A DNA stretch of 64,000 nt. Origin: Onchocerca lupi (taxonomy: Eukaryota; Nematoda; Chromadorea; Rhabditida; Onchocercidae). Position numbers and translations under genes: made by a program. Below the pieces are notes generated by a model that made no database searches, had not been told where the DNA came from, and saw only the letters and a list, made by a program, of their open reading frames with translations. Position 1 is the first letter of the stretch. The number at the start of each line of letters is the position of its first letter. Location: the NCBI GenBank assembly GCA_028564675.1, contig JAOVVO010000147.1, positions 62,001 to 126,000 on the forward strand, read 5' to 3'. Below, one piece after another: positions 38,501 through 51,885 of this stretch.

Positions 38501-38719
38501 CTGAAAGGATGATTTATTATAGTATATGTTTGTTACGAAAAGTTGAAATACTTTGAAATTTATTCTGAGAAAATTTACGGTTTCACATTTTTAAATTGAA
38601 AAAAAAAAAAGAAAAAAAGATAAATTCAATTAAATTAAAATATAATTAAAGATTAAACTTACAAAATTACTGTTTCTTCTTGGTAGATGACCTAAGAAGA
38701 ATAGTGTTCTATTCATCAT
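35514..38719 (-). CDS. ETFA: Electron transfer flavoprotein alpha subunit, mitochondrial, 8 exons
   Basis: Matrix FAD protein that accepts electrons from acyl-CoA dehydrogenases and passes them to ETF-QO. Exons (high-low): 38719-38663, 37869-37714, 37354-37285, 37193-36967, 36850-36757, 36567-36311, 36044-35934, 35579-35514; 1038 nt, 345 residues (human 333). The first exon gives a basic, acid-free N-terminus (MMNRTLFFLGHLPRRNSNF) typical of a mitochondrial presequence. Mature hallmarks: LAEHTGGKLNPITLNAVSA, VAGASTFGRDVLPRVAAQFD, IYAGNAIC, then the FAD-binding domain with VVVSGGRAIGS, GASRAAVDAGYVSNELQIGQ, GISGAIQHTAGMKDS and INKDPDAPIFE. All key FAD-domain segments are intact. The 793-nt first intron holds a plus-strand ORF. 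Confidence 0.95.
38030..38233 (+). CDS. Possible nested ORF in ETFA intron 1 (67 residues, unknown)
   Basis: Plus-strand ORF inside the first ETFA intron, with a charged, non-repetitive product (MNDLIEIFDLMDELDRLPNT and RMSRTRLYDQTLDYFYNFDE) unlike the Phe/Lys/Ile-rich frames typical of non-coding DNA here. No splice partner or family was recognised. It could be a real small gene, an exon of one, a transposon remnant, or chance. Confidence 0.25.
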   Translation: MSLFIMLFRMYKENLLIRNYKRMNDLIEIFDLMDELDRLPNTNGRMSRTRLYDQTLDYFYNFDEDTY

Positions 38720-41710
38720 CTCTGCTCCAGTAATTCCCCGGTAGATATGTTGCAAGGAATTTATCACAGTTTGAAAACAAGTGATGACAACGAACGAAGA
38801 ATCATTCGACCTCTCTCTCTTCGTCCTATATTAGTGCGATGGATGGAAAATAAGACATAATTCGAGGAGGAAGTCCAAAGTCCAATGTTCACCAATTTGA
38901 AAATGTTCAAAGTGAAACGACTCGTCCAGTAAAAGATTTTTTGAATATCGTTGACACTGCGTTCTCGCAAACTATCGCATCAATCCTCGTTCATCCGTCT
39001 TCTACCGATGTAACCAGTAAATGGAAGAAAACAATGAAAATTGAACTTGAGTGATTTCAAGCTACTAGTAATATATTCGGAATGATTTATGATTTTCCAA
39101 AATAGGATCGGTGGTACGAATTGCCAGAGAATTGTATTTGCATTTCTTAATTACTGTTGTTTTTGAGCTCTTTTGATTCAATCCTGTTAAGAATTCAGTC
39201 TTTTAGATTAGATGATGGGTATTATTCTGTCTCAGAATCAAATCATCTTGGATATATCCTCATTTCTCTTTTCAAATATCACGGCAAGATTTGTGTCGAT
39301 AATAAGAGGTTACGTGGACGTGACTTCATTTCTTGTTCTATCATGATATAGATAATACGAAAAATACAAATAACTATGTAACTACCGAAATAACCGAAAA
39401 AAAAAAAAAAGGAAATGATGCAATGATCAAAGTCGCGCCCATTTTGATTGATGAAACTTCGTCCTTGATTGGTGATACGCAAATGGCGCGCCAGGGCGAA
39501 GAATAAAGTAATCGGCAGTTCGGCATTCCGAGATCCAAAAATCATTGTTAACTTTTTTTCGATGACCACGACACGGTTTTTCTCGACGGATCCACTATCA
39601 CTCAAGAATTTCTCTCATTTTCTTCAATTTCTTCATCTTTTGTATGCACGAATTTATTGGACGAATTTTGTATAGAATTCATATATTCTAGAATAAACGT
39701 ATTGTATTCTCTTTTACTTTACCCTAATAAAATATTTCATATCTTAGTGTCATGGACAATTCCGATTTACAACATTCAAGTTTCGCGACATTGACATTTA
39801 AAAAAAAATTATTTCATGAAGATTTTCTGTGTTCATTAATGGAGAAAACTCTGTCAGTTTTAATTGGATAATTTGAAATTTGATATCAGTTGAGTTCATA
39901 AATTGATGAACTTTCTAAGAAAAGAAACTGAAGTTTTTTGTAATTCCAAATATTCATCATTTGTGATACTTAGATGATAAGATTATTAATGAGCTAAATA
40001 AATGTTTAGAAATCTCTCAATACAGATCACGAAATTGTTACAGTTGCCCGATATCATCACCATATTCTGCCATATTTTTCCCTCAGATTAGTGCAAAATT
40101 ATCTGTTTTTATCATACAATAATTATTTCGTAGTTCGGAAACTGATTCTCTTCATTCATTTTTTAGTCAAGGGAATCATTGAAAAAATTGAAACGCAAAT
40201 CCATAACTCCCTTTTTTCTTTATTGTAAATCTATAAAAACCCGAGAAATGACGCCTTCAGTAGAAGATCAAAGCTTCTTCAACTTCTTCAGACGATATAT
40301 AATTCACTTTCTTTGTTGGATTTTTTGGTTTGGTCCTTATATTTGATGATATCAAGATTTTGAAACATAAAATTGAAAGTTGTCTACGATTCATGAAGAC
40401 AAATTCGAACTTGTACACAAAATTCACATCTACTTTAAAGAGAGAAAAAAAATACCAAATATTCTTTATTGTGTTTATAATAAGATATAGGAAATTCAAA
40501 CCTATGGGAGATTTTGATAAGAAAAAAAGAAAAAGCTAATCGCCTAATTCGAGAAAAAAAAAAAGACAAAAATGGAAACAAAAATGAAGAAATATTAAAT
40601 GGAAACAATATACTGACTTGAGGAAAATGTCGTGCTACAGAAAAGAAATAAAGATTTAATTTAACCATTTCAGGTAAGTCAACATTATCTCTGTTGATGA
40701 TATATAAATTGTTTTGTTATACTGATAACTACTACAATGCAGGTAAAATATCAAAATAGATAGGACTAATGAAATGTGAAATTATACAAGTGTAAGAAAA
40801 AAAAAGAAAAACAAAGATATGCGATATCAATCTAAAACTCTAATGATTACCTTTTTTTTTTTATGATTAAACAAACAATCGATAAAAAACACTTTGCAAA
40901 TTAAATCATTTCCTTGCATATTAAGAAAAAAAAATATCATAAATATATAAGATAAACATTATCGATTCAAAGATGGATAAAGCGAAGCCAATGTTTTTTT
41001 CCACATATATCATTATGTGTGGATAAAAGTTTTGAACAGCTTAACACAGAATTGCAGCATGGGATAATATTTGAGTAAATGTTGACATGATGAGTATTCG
41101 ACAAACAACTACTGATTTCATATCGGATAAATAATTCCGAAATAATGTCGGAAATTTTGAAAAGATAAACCATGACAGAAGAAGATATCGAAAAAATGTA
41201 TAAAAATTTATTTCACTTTCCAAAATTTCTTTTTTAATATTTTAAGACATTTTTTTTTCTTTGTTTAAAAAGAAAAAGATGAATATTCAAGAAAATTTCC
41301 CTACGTATTCTAAAACTGAAACTTCTTTTACAATTTCGATCGATAGTATAATCAATATGGGTGACATAAAAATTATGGATATATCGGAGATGAAAATAAT
41401 AATTCATGAGAAAAATTTGTCAAAATTAAGCGGAAATTATAAACCAATTTTTGGAAATCAAAAGAAAATTACAATCTAAAGTTATGAATTGCAATATAAA
41501 TATGAATCGTCTGAAAAACTGATTTGTGAATTCGCTGCTGTTGTTGCTGATTTTGTCGCTATTGTTAAATATGAGCCAAAAATGCATGCATAAATAAGAA
41601 ATATCGATGAATGAGTTCTACATAAATTAAAGATAAATTTAACAAATGAAACAAATTTTGAGTTAGCACCCATAATTTGCAAACATTAGAGTAAAATATG
41701 CGCCAAAAAT
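38720..41710. other. Intergenic region upstream of ETFA / downstream of hexokinase
   Basis: 3 kb between same-strand genes. At about 39420-39600 there is a locally GC-rich patch with a GGCGCGCC palindrome and inverse CCAAT boxes (GATTGG), which may be part of an upstream promoter. A coding-like plus-strand frame occurs at 39200-39350 but has no partners. No gene was assembled. Confidence 0.45.
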
Positions 41711-44700
41711 TCATTCATCAGGCGTGTTTGAACAACTTTCATTTCTGATTCGCGATGCAACCGCTGCTACTAGCGCCGCTCCACGACCGCTTCCGTCTTC
41801 TGACAGCATTAATTGATACTGCAAGAAAACTGCAGTTTATGCAAACGAAACAAAATATAGCGGGTTTATAGAGAGTAAAGATTTCTCAATCTTTGAACAA
41901 AAAAACTGGTTAAAATTCCAAATAATAATCTGCACGGTTCCATCTTCTCTTCATCCTTCTTTCAAAATTCTTATTTCATAATGACTAAAAGATGATCAGG
42001 AAAAGCAGTTGCGAATTTAACATAGAAATTCTTTCATCATTAACAACCAATTTTAATTATTTAGTAATATATATTAATCGGTTATCTCAAAAAAAAAAAA
42101 GTATAAATAAAATACCTTCAAGTTTTTATCGATCAGTTGTTCTATTTTTTCATCAAGGAGACGCGGGAAAGTTGGATGAAATCGATACACAGAACCGTCA
42201 ACACCAACTGTCACAAATGGTTTTTCCATTCGATTCAGCAATGTTGCTATGCCAGCAGCACATAGATGTGCAGCTCTGAAACAGCACATTTCATTCTTTA
42301 AGTAAAGCCAAAAAAAAAAAAGAAAAAAAGTAGGTAAAGTTATCACAAAAAAAAAGAGTTGAGATTTAAAAAATTTGCAGAGATTTTAGAAATTCAATTA
42401 AAATTAATTCATACTCTTTTAAAACGTAATTTAAATGTATATGAGATTTTGCAAGAGTAGAAGCAATATACCGTGTACTAACAAGAGAGCATACGTATGC
42501 AACATTGATGCAATCAGCGACTGATACTTGTTCAGTTCCAATTTCTTCTAAAATCTGCATTGTTTTAGAGAAATTTCGCTCTTCGTCTTCCAAAATTTCT
42601 CTAAAAACATATTCTTATACAATATAATATAAACATTAAAAAAATACAACAGAAAATTCTTTTTTTTTTTTGAAATGATACGAATTATGTTTAACTTACG
42701 CAGCAAAAAAAAGTGTAAATTCGAATTTCTGAATTTATATTTTTGATATAACTAGGACATAGTCTAAGCTGCACAAGATTTTTTGTAAGGATCATAATCT
42801 TTTGATTTTCACAGATTAACCGACATCTTCAAGTCATACCTTTCAACTTCAGAAACATATTTAGTTGGAAATGAATGCGGTTTTGAAATGGCCTCATAGT
42901 CGCCATTGAAAAGAAGATTCTGGCGTGCCAGGTGAGCTAGAATGACACGAACAATTTCGCCCATATACATACCCGAGATCATTTTTTCGAATCTGTAAAT
43001 CTCAATTATTAAACAGCTATATTTCTTCGTTTTCATACCATTAACTTAACGGTTACTTGCAGAACAGGTCACAACGTATATCAAAGCCTGCCTGCTTTTC
43101 ATTTCAAAATGTTTTGAAAATTCGAAAGAAAATTTTTTTTTCAGTACAGAATTTCAATCCACAGAAAAAAATGCTTCTGAAAAAAAGAAAAAAAAAATTG
43201 AAAGTTTTCGTCAGAATTTTTTTGAATTTGAATTATTTTGAAAATTTATTAGTGCTGTGACCAAGATTCTGCAGTTCCTTACCGGCCTTTTTCACTGCTT
43301 TTTTGACAACTCACACAGTACCGAAAAGAAGAAATAATCAGGCAGTATGTGTGTGTCTGTGTGTGTGTGTACGTCTAAAGCAACTCGCAGCCAGAAAAAA
43401 GTTTGCAGCGGCGTCAATTGATGCTTTTGCCCGTAGAAATCACGCAAATACAGGCTTCGAAAACACCGCCGCTGCAGTGAGCCTGCCTAACTGCGAGTCC
43501 ACTAAGCACAAGCTCCTGTAATGCATGCCGAAAAACATTTTAGAATTGAAAACCCTAACTGAAAAAGCTTTTTGCTATGCCTATTTACTCGATAGGATGA
43601 TCAACAGAAAGCAACACTTCTTCTCTGGACGACAGATAGTTCACAAAGTTACAATGTGTTGTCAAGAAGTTGCGAAATATTTGTAAACTTAACCAAATGC
43701 AATTCTATTTTACATGAATAAAGTCCACAAATGAGCTTAAACGTTGCGTTTCAATGTAAATGAGCTAAAACGCTGCTTCAACAAATTGCTGGCATCACGA
43801 GATACTGCAACTCTAATAAAAAGTGACAATACCAAGAGAGACAATTAGCAAAGACAATCCATAGAAAATTTATATGATCGGACAGATATCATCAAGTATC
43901 ACTGGACATAAAAACCAAACCAATCGAGGAACATCATTGTCAAAAATTTGTATGCATGTAATATACCTACAGTTCCAAAAAAACAAAAAAAAAAAAAAAA
44001 AAAAAAAAAAAACAGAAAAAAGAAAAGGAAAAAATAAGCAAATCTTACAATTGTTTGCCAGGATTGATCGTTTGCTCGTCTACTTCTCGATCGAAAGACG
44101 TACGTAAGAATTCCAAAGTTCCATCATCTCCAAATGCTCCCCATTCAGTATTGATAATCATCTAAAATTAGCCATAAAGATTTCATTCATTCATTAATTC
44201 ATAATATTATGAGATGATTTTTTAGGCTTTTCGCGTGATCTGTGAAGTGCAATGTTTGATTTTCACTTTTTTTTTCTGCTAGAAATATTAAATGTGATTA
44301 AAATACCTCATCTGGCATTCCATCTTTTTCTAGATGCATGCTCTTGAATTTATCACAATTTTTAATTTTTTCCATATAGCATGCGTTGGTGCCTGTACCA
44401 ACAATAACGCCAATTTGACATGTATTTTCTTTGAATGCGCAAGCCATCAATGTACCAACTGTATCGTTCAGGACAGCTACCACATCGATGTCAATATCCT
44501 GAGAAGTTACTGTTGAATTTGTAGTTTTTGAAATAAGCAGCGAATTGAAAAAATTCATTTTTTCATTTTTCTTCATATATTTAAAGAAAATTGTGATATT
44601 CCATATACAATAAAGTTTTTTTTCTTTTTTTACATCTTAATACATGAAATTGAACCTTACGACGCTGGCATGCTTCACGTAACAATGTGACGACATCCTT

Positions 44701-45826
44701 ATTCTCAACGTTACTTGCACTGAAACCTTTCGTCCAATTGATAAGTTTCGCACATGTTAGACCTTCCTGTCGGCATGGAAATGAAAATGTGAAACCAAGC
44801 GGAAGCTTTCCAGCATTCTTGATACCTTTTTCTTCCATGAAACGTGCCATGCACTCCGCGATATGATCGAAAAGCTGTAAAATCGTTGCTTCCGGAGCTA
44901 AACAAACTGTTTCTTGACATTTAGAAATTGGAAAAATAGCCTGTGTATAAAAATATTCTGAAAAAATCTTGAAAATTGAATTGAATTTTATTATTCACAT
45001 ACCCCTTCACCAGTACCGCGCATTATATTATCCGGTACACGGAAGATTGTTCCTGCCATTTCAGCATTTCCTCTGTTCAACTTAATTAACAAAACACGAA
45101 AATTGGTGCCGCCAAGATCAAGCGCAAGGAAATTTCCAATTTCAGTACCATTTGGTACTGCGCGAACAAAGGAAGGCAACATTTTCACTGCTGCTAATGG
45201 CGCTGAAAATTAATCAAATAGCGATAAGAGTAAAATATAAAGAAAGTCTAAAATATCTTTCACGTTGCAATCCAACAACACTTTCGTGTCACATATGTAA
45301 TGTATAAAACCAAGTCTAAAAAAATTTTCTAAATAAAAAGTGATTTCGATATAGATAATTACCATCTAAATTGGCTTCATATTCAGCAAAGCTCATTATG
45401 ATTTTAAAACATTTTTAAAGATCAATCCCTCCTTATTTTTCTCATCCTTCTTGATTCTTATCAAATTTCAAGCATAAAAAATTAGAGTAAATACAAACCA
45501 GTTTTGCTATCCAGGCCTTTTTCCATTGCTTTAAGCAATTCACTCATCATTCGCTTTAAATCATCATCACTGAGCATTAGCGGACGACAGATTTCATCAA
45601 TCTGAAAATACTTTTTTTTTTTTTTGAGAAAAGACAATATTTGATCGAATTTTTACAAAATATTTTTTAAAAGTTGGATTCCGATGTAGCTGAGCCAGAA
45701 ACCTACTTGACGTCGATTCTCCAAATCACGATCATTTAGGGGAAGTCTCTCGTCTCCACCTTCAAAAATACCATATCCTTTGGTTGAAAATTGATTGGCA
45801 AATGCACTAGCTAACTCCAGAAGCAT
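41711..45826 (-). CDS. Hexokinase, 10 exons
   Basis: Phosphorylates glucose at C6, the first step of glycolysis. Exons (high-low): 45826-45707, 45601-45499, 45202-45003, 44940-44656, 44498-44307, 44161-44049, 42992-42840, 42600-42472, 42275-42116, 41818-41711; 1563 nt, 520 residues, single-domain size. Motifs: FLALDLGGTNFRVLL (phosphate 1 loop, about 99-113), LPLGFTFSFPC (sugar binding, 187-197), LNDTVGT with catalytic Asp 248, IVGTGTNACYME (phosphate 2), NTEWGAFGDDG, ISGMYMGEIVR, VGVDGSVYRFHP, and SEDGSGRGAALVAAVA near the C-terminus. The 42472 donor restores the conserved STR-AAHLCAAG join; a second in-frame donor at 42415 would insert 19 residues. The start is the only in-frame ATG after an upstream TGA in this exon; an alternative acceptor at 45895 could add about 20 codons from an unseen exon. 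Confidence 0.93.
43300..43900. other. GC-richer island inside a hexokinase intron
   Basis: In the intron between exons 44161-44049 and 42992-42840, about 600 bp are clearly less AT-rich than the flanks. The island begins with a (TG)n run (43347-43371) and contains GCAGCGGCGTC-like and CGCCGCTGCAG-like segments plus a diverged direct repeat (ATGAGCTTAAACGTTGC / ATGAGCTAAAACGCTGC, about 43733-43775). A 72-residue plus-strand frame crosses it but looks compositional. It may be an inserted repeat, an enhancer or a non-coding RNA. Confidence 0.35.
45363..45396 (-). CDS. Candidate alternative first exon of hexokinase (11 codons)
   Basis: ATG at 45396 opens MSFAEYEANLD and runs into a GTAATT donor in phase 1, the same phase as the exon ending at 45499, so it would join the 45202-45003 exon in frame. 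The product would lack the usual N-terminal helix, so its function is doubtful. It is short enough to be chance. Confidence 0.3.
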
Positions 45827-48800
45827 TTTTTCTTTCTTTTTTTCAGATGGATTTTTATGAATTTTAGGCAATAAAAAAGGAGCAGCAGATAATTCTAATT
45901 TTCACGAAAATATAAGTTTTAGAAAGCTGGTGATTTTTCTGAAACAAAAATATAGCCAATGTGAGAATGAAGAAGTATCGATGGTGGAAGTATATTTTTT
46001 GAGAGAATTCGCATGTATCGAAATTTAATTTCAATCTATTACAATAAGCGAAAACAGGATAAAATGGGAGATAAAATGCTCAACGATTACAAAGGCAAAG
46101 TGCCAAAATTGTGCAAATTAAAGTTGTGGCCAAATCGATAACAACAAGGACAAGGGAAACTTATACTTTTTTGTTTAAATGCTAGTAAAGAGAAGAAATG
46201 AAGAATAAGAGAGCATAATTATTATTCATACTGAATTACAAAATTAAAATTTAAGGTCGAATTAAAAAAAAAAAAAAATGAACTCATATTGGAATCTAGT
46301 TAGGAAACTGGAAATTGAAAATTTCAACATATTAGCAAGGACTAATTTTTGAAATTGCATCAAAAATTTAATTGATTAAAGATCAAACGAAAGACAAACA
46401 GTATGGTAATAATGAAACTTATAATGATAAGGATTATCTACTGATGCAGATAAGTGAATGAATGCTGATATGTTAAACAAACATTAATTGACTATTTGTT
46501 GAATGATTATAATTTAAGTTGAAATTTTATTATTTCTTTTTGATAATTGCCTTCTCAAACAATTAGTGTATTTAAAAAAGAAATTTAGTATAATCATATT
46601 TTATCAAACAAACCTTTAGATATGAAAGAATGTAAGCGAATTTATGCATATTGTTATAAGATGCTTTATTTATCACCGAAATTGTTTGTCATTTATATAA
46701 CATCTTCGAGATTTGAAATAGATGGCAAATATTTATGATTAAAAAAAGTTACAAGAAAGAAATGAAAAAAAAAAAAAGGAAGAACATTAACATGAATCTT
46801 CTTAAATAAATTCTAAATGAATGCTGATAAATTATAAATGAATACTAATTTTCGATTTCAAAAACGAAATTTATTTGATTATAAAACAATTCATTAGTTA
46901 AAATGAAAATTTCCTCGTTGATGTACTAGTCAACACGGTTAAGGAAGATCCATTAATCTTACTTCATACAGATAGGCATCGTTACAAGAACCAATCAAAA
47001 CAAGAACCAACGAATATAAATGTTTGCTTTAAATGACATTTGATGTCTTACTTTGGTGAATCATTAATAAATATTTTCTGACATTAAATAGAAGAATATA
47101 AATTTTTAAACTTTAAAAATTTTTACTTCTTACGTGGACTACATATTTATTAAGAATGACGTGTACCATCTGTCCACAACAATTTTATAAATATTTTGTA
47201 AAAAAAAAAAATTAACTGAAACATAATTCAATCATAACATTTGATATTTATTTGGAATACCATATAGGCAAAGAATATGTTGAAAAACTGCTTTTTAAGA
47301 AAGAAGAAAAAAATTTGTTTAAATTAGGCAGTTATTTTACAGTGCAAAAGAAGATAGTATAAAGAATAAAAGTCTATTCTAAAAAACATTTTTCTGGAAA
47401 ATTGGAATTAATTCTTTGATTAATTACGCAAAGTTGTTTCGTTTGATAGTGAAAGGAAGAAATGATAAGTTCGTTAAATGAATATGACAAATAACAACTC
47501 TTTGAATTGTGACTATTCTCTTCGCAAAAGATAGATGGAATTAAATGAAAAATAAACTTAATCTGATAAATTAATTACTGGATTTCATTCTTAATTAAAA
47601 TGTAAACAGATGGAAAAAATGACAAGAAATATATTTAATAGGAGAAATATTCCACAAGATTCAATTCATCCTCTTACTAAACAAAATGAGCGATAATAAT
47701 GGTGATGAACTTCCAAGCAATAATTCACCTAAGAAAGTTTAGAAAACAAAAAGCTCATCAAGAAGCTTGGCTTCTCAAGCCAAGCAAAAAAAAAAAGGAA
47801 ACTCTGTTCTAGAAATTACTAAACAACAGATCTTTCAATCAAGAAAAAAAAAAAAAATTTAGTTACAAAACTCTTTGAAATGAAAGTGATAATTCGTATC
47901 ATCTATAATTTTGATGATTTTAAACTATATGAGATATCTTTACTGAAAATATGTTACAAATGTTTAAATTAATTAAATGTTAAAAATGCGGGATTAACAA
48001 ATTTTTATTCTTTTACTTAAAAAAAAAAAAAAAAAAAAAAGGAACGACAATTCTATCTTAAATTAATAATATTTTAAAATGTAGTAGATCAGAAAGAGAC
48101 GAGAAAAAGAAAAGCTAATTGGCAATTTTTCGAATTATTCTTTAAAACGAGAAGATAAGATAGAAAAAGGTATGCATGCAAATACTAACATGCAAAGCAC
48201 ACATGAGACATTAATTGAGAACGAATGTCGTTGTCCTTTCTCATTTGATAAATGAATTTGAAAGAATGAATAAATTTATGATAAAAGGATAACGAATTTA
48301 TGCACTCAACGAGAATTTGGATGATAAATGACTAAAATTATAACATTGCTGATAACCTATTTTATATGAGAAATATATGAAATTCTACTATTATTATTAT
48401 TAATACTACAGATACCGTAATAAATGTGTTATTATGTTCCTACTACTATATTATAAAAGTAATTTATTTATTTTAATATTAGAAATATCTATTGTATAAT
48501 GGATATAATGATTTATTACTACAGATAACATAATGGATAAACTACTAGGATAGGTATATTAAATGTGTTGAATACGAAAAGGATAAATAAATTCAAAAAA
48601 TTAAACTTTCCAAAAAGATGAAACTATTTTGGATAAAAGCAAAAACAGAAAGATTTGAAAAATTCGGAAAAAAAAATTCATGAAACGCACTATTTATTTA
48701 TTAAATAAAGAAAAATAAAAAAAAAAAAAAAAAGTGAAAAAAGTTCAAAATACTTTTTTTTTTTTTGCAGAAAAAAAAAATGAAAATATACGTGATGTGA

Positions 48801-51238
48801 TTTTAGAAATAAATGATATATAAAAAAAAAAAAAGTATTTTCGCTCATTTTGCATATACATATGTATATTCAAAATCTCCATAGCAGCAAAAATTACACT
48901 ACCCTGCTCTCGCCCAACCAACCGAAAGAATTGCTAATTTTGAAGCGATCGATGAATAGGTACAAAATGGTGACTCAAATCTCTAAAAGTGCATAAATGA
49001 TTTGATTTGTTTGCTTATAAATAAATCAATCATTCATTCACTGTAGCTATAACAATTACATCATTTGGAAGTAATTAATTCTATTTTGTGTACTTTGTAA
49101 CGATTTGTTCTTACGTCAATTTACGAAATCAAATTGTGAAATTCCTTCCTTCCCAAATAAACATGAAAATATCGTACAATATAAATTAGGTAATGAATGC
49201 ATGATGAAATGAAGGATTTGAAGTGATTGAAATGATTGAAGAAAAATGCTACCCGCTGATAGATCGTTTAATAAAAAGAATCAAAAAATATTTTCTTGTT
49301 ATCAAATATCAGGGAAGAAGGAAGGAAGAATTCTAAAATATCCTCAGGGTACTTTCCCACTTCTCAATTTCATAATTTTATTTCTCCTATACCTTTCCTC
49401 CAATTCTTCTTCATATTCCATCATTTTATTGGAAATTGGTCGTAAAATTGATCGAATAGAGTTTGCTGGCAAAAAGTACCAATGATGAGTTAATTTGGAC
49501 TAGATTTTCTGTTTTTCTTATTGTACAATTCAAAATATCATGGGAAATATATGCAAAAAAGTAAAATTAAAATAAAATAAAATAAAGAAATTGCTATTGT
49601 AATCTGATCTAGTTTGATCTGATCTAATTTGATCCATTTAATCCGAACTTATTTTTATTTCATAAGCAATTGAATTTTGAAACTAAATAAAATGAAGGAA
49701 GTATTAAGAGATGGATACGGTGTAGCAAATCATCGCTGTCGAGAAAATGGTCAATAGTAAAATATGCAAATAGGGGAAACTTCGACCTTATCCCTTGTTC
49801 ATGTGTCTACATATGATTGGCTAATACTTTGACCTTAAACACAATTACAGTTCTCTAAAGTTCCTTTCTCAAACAACAACTATAATTCTTGATATTCGAA
49901 GGAAAAAAATATTACGGAAAAAAAAAGATAAATCTATAATCATTAATCTATAATGATAAGATTATTAAACGTTATATTTAACGTATTAAACGTGATAATA
50001 CGTGAGAAGATGGATGTTTCGTTAAATGGGAAGAAAAGTGTCAATGAATTCTGTAGCCTCATAAAAAGCTTCATATATTTGTTGGCGGAAAAGAAATATA
50101 CGATCAAATTCTCTTTATAAACAAACAAATGTCAAAGATCTGAAATTGATAATGCATTAAAACTTTACAGCTCGTTTCTTTTAAATCGTTAAATTTTGCC
50201 ACAACCAATAAATTTTTATCGTTCCATGATAATAATTCATATTGTAAACAAAATGACAGACTGATTTGTATGTTATATATTTTGCATGTCTGCAAAGCAT
50301 TACATTTTCCATTTTTACTCTTTTCAAAATTTATATCATTCAATTTTTAGCTAAAAATTTGTGTAATATAAATAAATGTCTTCTATTAAAACAATCAAAG
50401 ATTTATGTAAAAATGATCTTTCAACTCTTTTTCATCTCAACCAATGATCAAAATAGTCATCAAATCGAATTAGAAGAAAAATGTTGTTTACGATCTATTC
50501 ATTCAATGACCATTGAGAGAAGAAGATTACAGAAGAATCTTCTTAGATTTAAACAAATTTCGACGCAGAATTCAAATATCCTAACAACCAGTAAAATCGT
50601 CTGCCTTTTCCACTGCCAAATTTTGAGAGAATGTTATTATTTAGAAGGAACGGATGTCATCATCATGATCATAACATTACAAATCGATGATTCACAATCA
50701 AAAAAAAAAAAAAGAAAGAAAAAAAAAGGAATTTCGAAATATTAATTCCGATCTAAATAACAATCATCAAAGATTATTGATAAGTTGAAAGAAAGAATAT
50801 TTTGAATGAGATAAAAAAAAGATAGAAAGGTCATCGTGTTTTAGTTCTATTGATGACCCTAGATGAATTGCAAGAGATGGAGATCGCAAGAAGATATTTC
50901 ATTTTGATAAGTTGCAGTTGAAAAGATTGAAAATGATATAAATGGAAACAATTTTTTGAATGAAAATTTTAAGACAAAAGTTCATTGCGCTTTCTCATGC
51001 GAGGACACTTTCAATAAAATGTACCGCAGCAGCGCACACTATTTGGATGTGAAATCTTTGATCACATAAATGTGACAATCAAATTTGATCAGTTACAACA
51101 CCGCAAAACGCAAACTTTGCACCCTTTCTTGCACCTTGCACTTCAAAAAATTGCGAATTGCGAGTTGCATTTCCAGCAAGTTGTGCACACACATAAAGAA
51201 TACAGCATTGACTTCGCCCACGCACTGATTAATTATAC

Positions 51239-51260
51239 GTGAGAGAGAGAGAGAGAGAGT
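51239..51260. repeat. (GA)n microsatellite
   Basis: GA dinucleotide run of about 20 bp at the edge of the GC-richer 51.0-51.9 kb island. Confidence 0.8.
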
Positions 51261-51722
51261 TAAAAGAGGTAGAGAAAAGAAATTTGCTAAATTGTAATTT
51301 TGAAAAAGAAAAAATCGAAAAAAAAAAAAGAAAACGCACGTTTCAAATATGTGTACGTGCAAACAAACTCTTAACCATTTCGTAAGGGAAATGACGTAAG
51401 AAAATAGTTGAAGTAAGCGCATGCGTCGCAAATGTAATGAAATGAAAATGAGAACGGACAGAAGTGGCAACTGATTGTATGAATAATATGCATGTATGAA
51501 TAAATTGCGCCGCAAAATATGCGATATGAGTGCGGCTACGATTGTGTGTCATTGCGAGCTTGCAGATTGATAAGGGAGCCCTTCGAGACGAGAATCGAAG
51601 GGATTGTGAATGGGCAGGGACCAACAAGAACATAAATGATATGGAAGACAGGATGTTGGGAAGGGTGAAGGATGCGAATGGATTGCTTGGTGTGATGTAA
51701 CGATGAGCAGAATGCTTGCTGA

Positions 51723-51750
51723 TGCAGTGCAGTGCAGTGCAGTGCAGTGC
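51723..51750. repeat. (TGCAG)n pentanucleotide microsatellite
   Basis: About 5.5 perfect copies of TGCAG. On the minus strand it reads as CTGCA units and gives repetitive His/Cys/Thr/Ala/Leu frames, which explains several long open frames here. Confidence 0.9.
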
Positions 51751-51885
51751 GCAACATTGATATAATGTAAACAGGGAATGCAAAAGCAAGCTGCGTTTAC
51801 AGATAATGCTCGATGATATTGTTTGATGGGATGAGATTCATGGTCTGGAATGTATGACATGTTCTGCCATAGATGGACTGGATCA

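Noticed and set aside
39279..39605. Minus-strand ORF of 108 residues upstream of ETFA
   Set aside because: Starts in the GC-rich promoter-like patch and runs through poly-Phe from a T tract; no family features.
42416..42471. Inclusion of the 19-residue extension in the main hexokinase model
   Set aside because: It splits a conserved helix between STR and AAHLCAAG; kept only as a possible alternative donor.
50266..50745. Longest uninterrupted ORF in the window (159 residues, plus strand)
   Set aside because: Composition is Ile/Phe/Lys/Leu-rich and ends in a poly-Lys run from an A tract. No acceptor, motif or family was recognised. A frame of this length is only mildly unexpected in 64 kb of such AT-rich DNA.
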